Origin: Astropecten irregularis
Taxonomy: Eukaryota; Echinodermata; Asteroidea; Paxillosida; Astropectinidae
Direction of reading: 5' to 3'
NCBI GenBank assembly: GCA_963971285.1
Contig: OZ020252.1
Location: 8,469,662 to 8,533,661, forward strand
DNA length: 64,000 nucleotides
Every line of letters starts with the position of its first letter. Within the stretch, counting starts at the first letter, position 1. A model generated the notes under the pieces. It was not told the DNA's origin, did no database searches, and saw only the letters and a program-made list of their open reading frames with translations. Shown in pieces: positions 58,564 through 64,000 of this stretch. Both the position numbers and the translations under genes were made by a program.

Positions 58564-59200
58564 AAATAATCAGTTTTTCTTACATTTTATGTTACAATTC
58601 AAATCTCAGTACCAAGGTTTGTTTTCACCAGACCAAATCACACTTCTATAGAATAGTACTATGGTCACCTCTAGAGAAACTGTACAGAATTATTAAAGAA
58701 TTGTACTTTTGAACTAAACACAAATAAATAGCGTTTAATCATCTGCTTCTATGAATAAATCATACACAATTCTTTGGGGGAAAAAAAGTAGATTTGGTTT
58801 CCACTTTTATCTGTATCACTTCTGCACTCATGAATAAAAAAAGGCCAATATATACATCAGCGCAAAAGAAGGTTATCCTGGTTATGTTGTTAAAAAAGTA
58901 TAAAATACAAAGTGCTTTAGGCTTATGTTACTTCACTTTTCTCTATGCCAATGGCAATTATCGAAGCATTACTTTACAGTGCACGTTGGTATACCATAAG
59001 ATAGTTGGAAGTATGTACATTTATATATAATGCACGTTATATATGGATACAGGCCAATATTCTTGCATAATGAGCGTATAGCAGTTGATTGGTGGTTCCT
59101 AATAGGGAGTTTGATTATTATCCCTGGGCAACAGGATTACTCTACACACAGGAGGTACAGCTTATTTGATTGGCTCTATAGCATGGTATGATTGGAGTAA
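58564..59200. other. AT-rich intergenic, nothing recognised
   Basis: No supported feature. Confidence 0.4.
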
Positions 59201-60062
59201 GACCAATCCGATTGGTTAATAAACCAATGATACAGCTTCTCTGATTGGCTTTCAAAGAAGCTCAGAACAGGATTATTCTAGAAGCTGAAAATACATGCAA
59301 TCTGATTGGCTCTGCAGGATTTTTCTAGAAGCTGATGATAGAAGCAATCTGATTGGCTCTGCAGGATTATTATAGAAGCTGATGTTGTTGCAACGAGTCT
59401 ACGAATTTGACAAGACTACATCATAAACGCCCTCTATCATCCGATTCCTACTTTCGTTACCGAATTTGAAAATCTGTTATGTAGACTCGCTGCCAGTCCC
59501 CACATTGTCGATATCAAGTACACAACTACTATGGCCAGCAGTTGCACCCTCAGTATGCCCAGCGGCAGCGAGAAGTTTAGCCAATGCTGCATGCATGCCC
59601 GGCAATTTGACTGGGAACCTGAATCCAACAACGGACTTGTACATCCGTCAACGAAACTGGGATTCCTACTTTCGTCGCGCCGGATTTGTAAATCCGACGA
59701 TTCCAAGATTCGTTGCAACAATGATACAGGCAATCTGATTGGCTCTGCAGGATAATTCTAGAAGCTGATGATACATGCAAACCGATTGGCTCTGTAGGAT
59801 AATTGCCTGTCCAAAGGGACAGCCAATTTTCATAGGGCCATAGCACAGCAATTGTGATTCATCCTAGACACTACCATCGTTCTGAATAGTTCCAAAGGAT
59901 CCAAGCCAAGACACTCTACTGGTTCCATTGCATGGTAGTTAATTGAATCTAACTGGCAACACTATGCAGCACATGAGACTAAACGTCTGATGTGACAAGC
60001 GGTCTGATTGGTCATCACAAAACAAAAAGATGATAATACAGGCGATCTGATTGGCTCTGTGT
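59201..60062 (+). repeat. Interrupted tandem repeat with GATTGGCTCT core
   Basis: About eight units of the kind CAATCTGATTGGCTCTGCAG, GATTATTCTAGAAGCTGATG, ATACATG. The array is interrupted at 59389-59725 by a segment with inverted GTTGCAACGA / TCGTTGCAAC ends. Confidence 0.7.
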
Positions 60063-60647
60063 ATCATAAATCCCCATACAGTCTCTAAAGCGTACGTCAA
60101 GTAAGTTGAATTGAATACTTCTAGTCAGAAGCCATTTTGGGAATTTTTCCTTTTCATATATCTAAGAATGGACAGGCAAAAGAGTTGCAGATATTTTAAA
60201 AGGATACAGGCTTCTGAACCGAATAAATGAATCAATAATGTATAATTATTAAACTAATAATTAAATTAATTGAAAAATTTGCATGATATATAATCAGTCA
60301 TTTGGTTAGGTTTTCTCTTCTTTTCTTTTTTTACAGAAATATTTACATGATGGTCAAAATTGATTTCATTTGGAAACAGAACAGTTTCGATATGGGTGCC
60401 TTGATCAGTGTGCTTTCATTTGCTTTGGCCAGTTTTAAAATTTACATGTGACATAAGTTTAGAAATTGCTCCTTAGCTCATTTTCATTTTTATTCCGAAC
60501 TAGCAAGAACCTGATCGTGACCGTCCTATGCATTTGTGGAGAATGAAAATGGGGCCAACAAGCCCCTGTTCCCTAAACAAATTAGTTCTGCATGTATAAA
60601 ATAAAAATTTTGTCTGTCCCCAAATAGTGTAATACACATTTAGCCTA
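60063..60647. other. Intergenic, nothing recognised
   Basis: No supported feature. Confidence 0.4.
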
Positions 60648-60930
60648 TGGAAGTTTACGAAACGGAGGCTCGGGCTCTGTCAGGCTCCAGCTCTGACATC
60701 CATATGATGAAAATATAGGTTGTGGTTTTCCATTGAAGCTGAAGCTCTGTTTTCCATTTTCAAACCAGAGAATCTACTTCTGAACAGCAGCCAAAAGCCT
60801 CTTTTTTGATACCCGTAATTTCAAAATGGAGTTACGAAATGGAGCCGGAGCCTGAGCCTAAGCCGGAGCCGGAGATGGAGACGGAGCCAGAGACAGAGCC
60901 TGAGACTCCGTTTCGTAAACGCACCAACAC
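60648..60930 (+). mobile_element. MITE with GTTTACGAAACGGAGGCT ends, copy 3
   Basis: AGTTTACGAAACGGAGGCTC … CTCCGTTTCGTAAACGC. Its right part has expanded into a degenerate GGAGCC/GGAGAC hexamer array at 60838-60910. Confidence 0.7.
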
Positions 60931-61050
60931 AGTGCAAAACAGCCTTCGTGACTGACTTGTGGTGCAAGTTTTTCTCTTCCTCGGACAATCACAGCCATGG
61001 TTTGGGAGGTTGGAGGGAGAGGGGGTCTGGGAGGTTGGAGGAGAGGGGAT

Positions 61051-63976
61051 CTAGGCAGTTACCGGTAACGACAGGCTGGCTGGTTCCTGCTCTTCCGTGA
61101 TGATGGGCATCTTGGGGAAGGACTGCGTGCGGCGAGTCGGACTGGCGTACTGGGAGGGCGGGACCCAGGGGATGCCGTGGTCACTGGTGCCCGGCTGGTA
61201 GAGCCGACGGTAGCTGCTGGGGGAGGTGAAGAACCGAGGCTGGAACGCCTGGATGGAACCCAAAGATATGAGTGAGTATAAGAAAATAAACAGACATACA
61301 AAGTGTATTGGCTATGTTCAGACGCAGAACTCCAGAGACCGGAAAAAGTCTGCCTTTTGCGGTCACAGCGGGAGGTAAACATTTCATGTTAACTGATTGT
61401 GACTTGTATGCAGCCATTGTTTAGTGAGCATAACATTCACAAGGAGTTGTGGGTGGCCTACTGATTTTATTTACCAAGTCTTTTGGTGCTTTAAGCAAAT
61501 GTTGATGCTTAAAAGGAGCATATGTAAAAGATTTGCAAAGATGTGCATTTTGGCTGAATTTGGTACTTATACAGAAGTGAAGGTCTTTAACTTCCTTACA
61601 GACGTTATTTCATGTACCTTTTTATGCTTTGTTCATATGGATAGCAAAAATACGGCCGAAATAATCTTTCCCCCCCTCTGAATCCTTCACGGTTACACCA
61701 CGCTTTAAAAATGCTACTTAATTGTTCGGAAGAATTATCTTTTAAAAAGACACTAAATCTTGATTTCATTGAAAAACCCAGCATCTGATGAACCAAGATT
61801 TCCCATGGTGACTGTTTGTACTGTTTACGAACTGTTTTTGAGTCCATTTTCTGTCTCAAACTCAATATTGTTTTTTTGAAGGCCTTGCAAATCCTGTACG
61901 CCGCCTTTAAAGGGTCTCTGCAATGGGAATATTATGGCTTGAACATGTGCCAATAAAAAACTGTACATGGGCATTGTAATTTTACCCACTTCCTCACACT
62001 GATTCAGGATTAAAAACAGGTTTTTTGTTTGTATGCTAAATAGCATTTCCATATTCATGAGCAAAACTGTGGTGTCATCTGGGGAACTGAGAGCAGTAAC
62101 CCAATTGATTTGTGCACAAAAAGTTGCAGTTGTTTTATAGGTTTTCTGACAGACCTTTTCCTCCTCAATGGTTTTATTTTGCCAAATATGTTCCTTTCAC
62201 TCAACTGGTGGTGTAATTTTTTTACCAAACCATTTCTGTAGGTCAAGTTTGCCTCTTCATTTCTTATGTTTTTTCATTATATTTTGGCTGTTGGTTCCCT
62301 ACATGAGTATGCGTGAAAATCCCCCGTTTTACAAAGCCATTCAAAGAAAAACCAAATGCTGGTTTGAAACCAAAATAAGACTTGCCATTCATTATTTGTC
62401 AGTATATTCTCTGTATGAAGGCAATAAAATAACATGACTGAAAAAAGCACTGCAGCCGCCCTTTAAGCAAGCTTTATGAAATTGGCACTAGGTCACCAGT
62501 GAACTTACCCCGTACTGAGTGTCGCTGGTCAGAAACTCCTCCTGGTCCACTTCGTTGGCACGGGAGACGGGATGAAAGACGGCGAGCAGGGTAACGATGG
62601 GCACGACAATCTTAAAGATCTACCGGAGAGACGAGACAAATGAATCACGATAGAGTATGACTGGTGTGCGGTAAGCTAAGGTGAGAGAATGCATGTGGGA
62701 GCCGATGAATGGAAGAGAGTTGGGGGCCAAAGAATGGCTGCATATTGCGTTCGTTTGGCTTCTACGAGTCAACACCAGTCAACCTCGTCCTACAAAAGTC
62801 CACGTCCAAGTACATGCACAGTACCAATGCACATTGAAAAAATATGTTTTAAGTCTTTCTTCTCAGAAATTCTTGTTTTACAAACCATGCATATGACACT
62901 GTGCTGCTAAACTCCTGGGGCCAATTTCATAGAGCTGCTTAAGCACAAAATTTGCTTAAGTGTGAAAAGTCTTCCTTGATCAAACAGGATTGCCAATCAA
63001 ATTTTCATGTGATGTTTCCTGCTTTTGACTTGTATTCGGCCATTGTTTGCTGAGCATAACATTCACAAGGACTTTTGGCCGGCATACTGATTTTATTAAA
63101 CGAAGCCTTTGGTGCTTAAACAGCTCTATGAAATTGGCCCCTGATGATCTTCATACTCCCATTGTATAATTTATCTAAAATCACCAAAAATCGACCGTGA
63201 AATTGTAGCAAAAAATGAAATTTGAACTAAATGGTCGAGTACTCCCAAAATTTGAGTACATGGAATCGAGTACAGGCCAAGTACATTTATTTTCGAGTAC
63301 TTTTTAGCGAGTACAGGCCGAGTATTTGCATGTACTCGAGTTGTACTTGAGTACGAGTACAAGTACTCCAACACTGCCCTGTGGATGCTAAACAAACTTA
63401 CCAGAAGTTGAGAGCCCTGAAAAATGTTGAGTAATGAGTTACTCTTAGGGTAAGATCAAAACCATTCCTTATGTTTTATAAAAAAATTGAGTTGGGTTTT
63501 CGCTATTTTCTTGTGACTCATATGTCCGATTGAGCTCAAATGTTCACAGGCATATCATGTCTGTGTTTGGTTAGACAAAGTGTAAGTGTAAGTGTAAGTT
63601 GTGTGACATTTACCAATCATGTATTATACCTTTAAGACTAATCTTAGTGCTTAGTGAAATTACTGGAATGGCAAATTCAGTTCAATCACAGAAATCACAT
63701 TATAATGGTATAAACTTAGGGCCTGTTTGTTTAACGCACAAGATCACATATCCTGCTGATCCGGATCCCATTTTAGAGTATCCTGCATAGGACGTGGATC
63801 CCCCAGATCTGGGATCCCGTGCATAACAAACAGGCCCTAATAACAACAGAGAGGAGAGAAGGCAATGACATCACTGATGACTGTCATAATACAGACAACA
63901 GAGGGCGCTGTTTTCACTCCAGTTTCCTTACCATTAGAAACAGGTAGATGATGCTGTACACAACCTGGTTCCGGTT
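61051..63976 (-). CDS. C-terminal part of an unidentified membrane protein (four exons, 5' end outside window)
   Basis: Exons in transcript order: 63932-63976 (NRNQVVYSIIYLFLM), 63402-63416 (15 nt, GSQLL), 62509-62619 (37 codons), 61051-61248 (66 codons with stop). All are phase 0, with GT/AG borders. Joined, they give a hydrophobic stretch of about 30 residues up to AVFHPV, then a polar tail with VDQEEFLTSDTQYG, AFQPRFFTSPSSYRRLYQPG and a Ser/Pro/Arg-rich region ending SLSLPVTA. This looks like the last transmembrane helix plus a cytosolic tail with possible phosphosites. I do not recognise the family. Upstream exons would lie beyond 64000, so topology and start are unknown. Confidence 0.6.
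61690..61915 (-). mobile_element. MITE-6 copy, inverted
   Basis: TTTTGAGTCCATTTTCTGTCT, CAAACTCAATATTGTTTTTT, GAAGGCCTTGCAAATCCTGT and the end CCGCCTTTAAAGG. In the last intron of the membrane-protein gene. Confidence 0.65.
61916..62508. other. Intron sequence, nothing firm
   Basis: CCTTTAAAGGGTCTCTGCAA at its start and CAGCCGCCCTTTAAGC at its end suggest an old AAAGGG-ended element of about 550 bp, but I cannot prove the ends pair. Confidence 0.3.
62914..63143 (+). mobile_element. MITE-3 copy, diverged interior
   Basis: GGGGCCAATTTCATAGAGCT and CAGCTCTATGAAATTGGCCCC. The interior (CGGCCATTGTTTGCTGAGCA) matches a fragment at 61405-61500 instead of the other MITE-3 copies, so this is a subfamily. 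Confidence 0.75.
63170..63376 (-). mobile_element. hAT element of the TACTCG family, truncated inverted copy
   Basis: Ends AAGTACTCCAACACTG at 63361-63376, the same terminus as 4484; CGAGTACTCCCAAAATTTGAG and CAGGCCAAGTACA match 4600-4680 inverted. The other end is missing. Confidence 0.7.
63447..63635 (-). mobile_element. MITE-2 fragment, inverted
   Basis: GGTAAGATCAAAACCATTCC, ATTGAGTTGGGTTTTCGC and ATTTACCAATCATGTATTAT then ACC-TTTAAG, with TTAA at 63632-63635. About 30 nt upstream of the 15-nt microexon. Confidence 0.7.
63718..63832. mobile_element. MITE-5 copy, intact
   Basis: TTAGGGCCTGTTTGTTTAAC left, ACAAACAGGCCCTAA right; about 115 bp. Confidence 0.8.
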
Positions 63977-64000
63977 CTGATGAAAAGGGGGAAACAAAAT

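Overview
This is animal nuclear DNA. Genes are split by introns with GT/AG borders, coding density is low, and MITEs, SINEs and LINE fragments are very dense. The recognisable genes are two cytosolic sulfotransferases, a UCP2-like mitochondrial uncoupling protein and the 3' end of a membrane-protein gene. The gene content, the TTAA-flanked MITEs and the tRNA-headed SINEs suggest a marine invertebrate deuterostome, most likely an echinoderm such as a sea star. That placement is inference; nothing here fixes the species.

Layout. All recognised host genes lie on the minus strand. (1) 0.8-6.9 kb: sulfotransferase gene A, six coding exons, 322 aa. (2) 11.7-18.3 kb: sulfotransferase gene B, six coding exons with the same intron phases and nearly the same exon sizes, 327 aa; A and B are tandem duplicates. 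(3) 18.7-24.5 kb: a repeat block with a 643-bp MULE-like fold-back element and a 3.25-kb DNA transposon (TACGGAG termini, 6-bp target duplication, decayed DDE integrase, arrays of a short palindrome). (4) 26.9-34.1 kb: UCP gene, five coding exons, 314 aa. Splice signals upstream suggest two untranslated exons near 37.75 kb and 36.65-36.85 kb, the second carrying a 42-codon upstream ORF. (5) 37-61 kb: no recognised gene; SINEs, LINE 3' ends, nested MITEs, minisatellites and AT-rich sequence. (6) 61.0-64.0 kb: last four coding exons of an unidentified membrane-protein gene, including a 15-nt microexon, running off the right edge.

The two sulfotransferases would transfer sulfate from PAPS to small hydroxyl or amine acceptors in the cytosol; differences around the catalytic His and the C-terminal dimer motif suggest the copies have diverged. 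The UCP would act in the inner mitochondrial membrane. The genes share no obvious pathway. The most interesting points are the UCP 5' leader, which resembles the mammalian UCP2 layout with an upstream ORF; two elements sharing TACGGAGC ends and internal palindrome arrays; and MITEs inserted within about 17 bp of splice sites in sulfotransferase A. Splice calls were made by eye from phase continuity and GT/AG context, with no transcript evidence.
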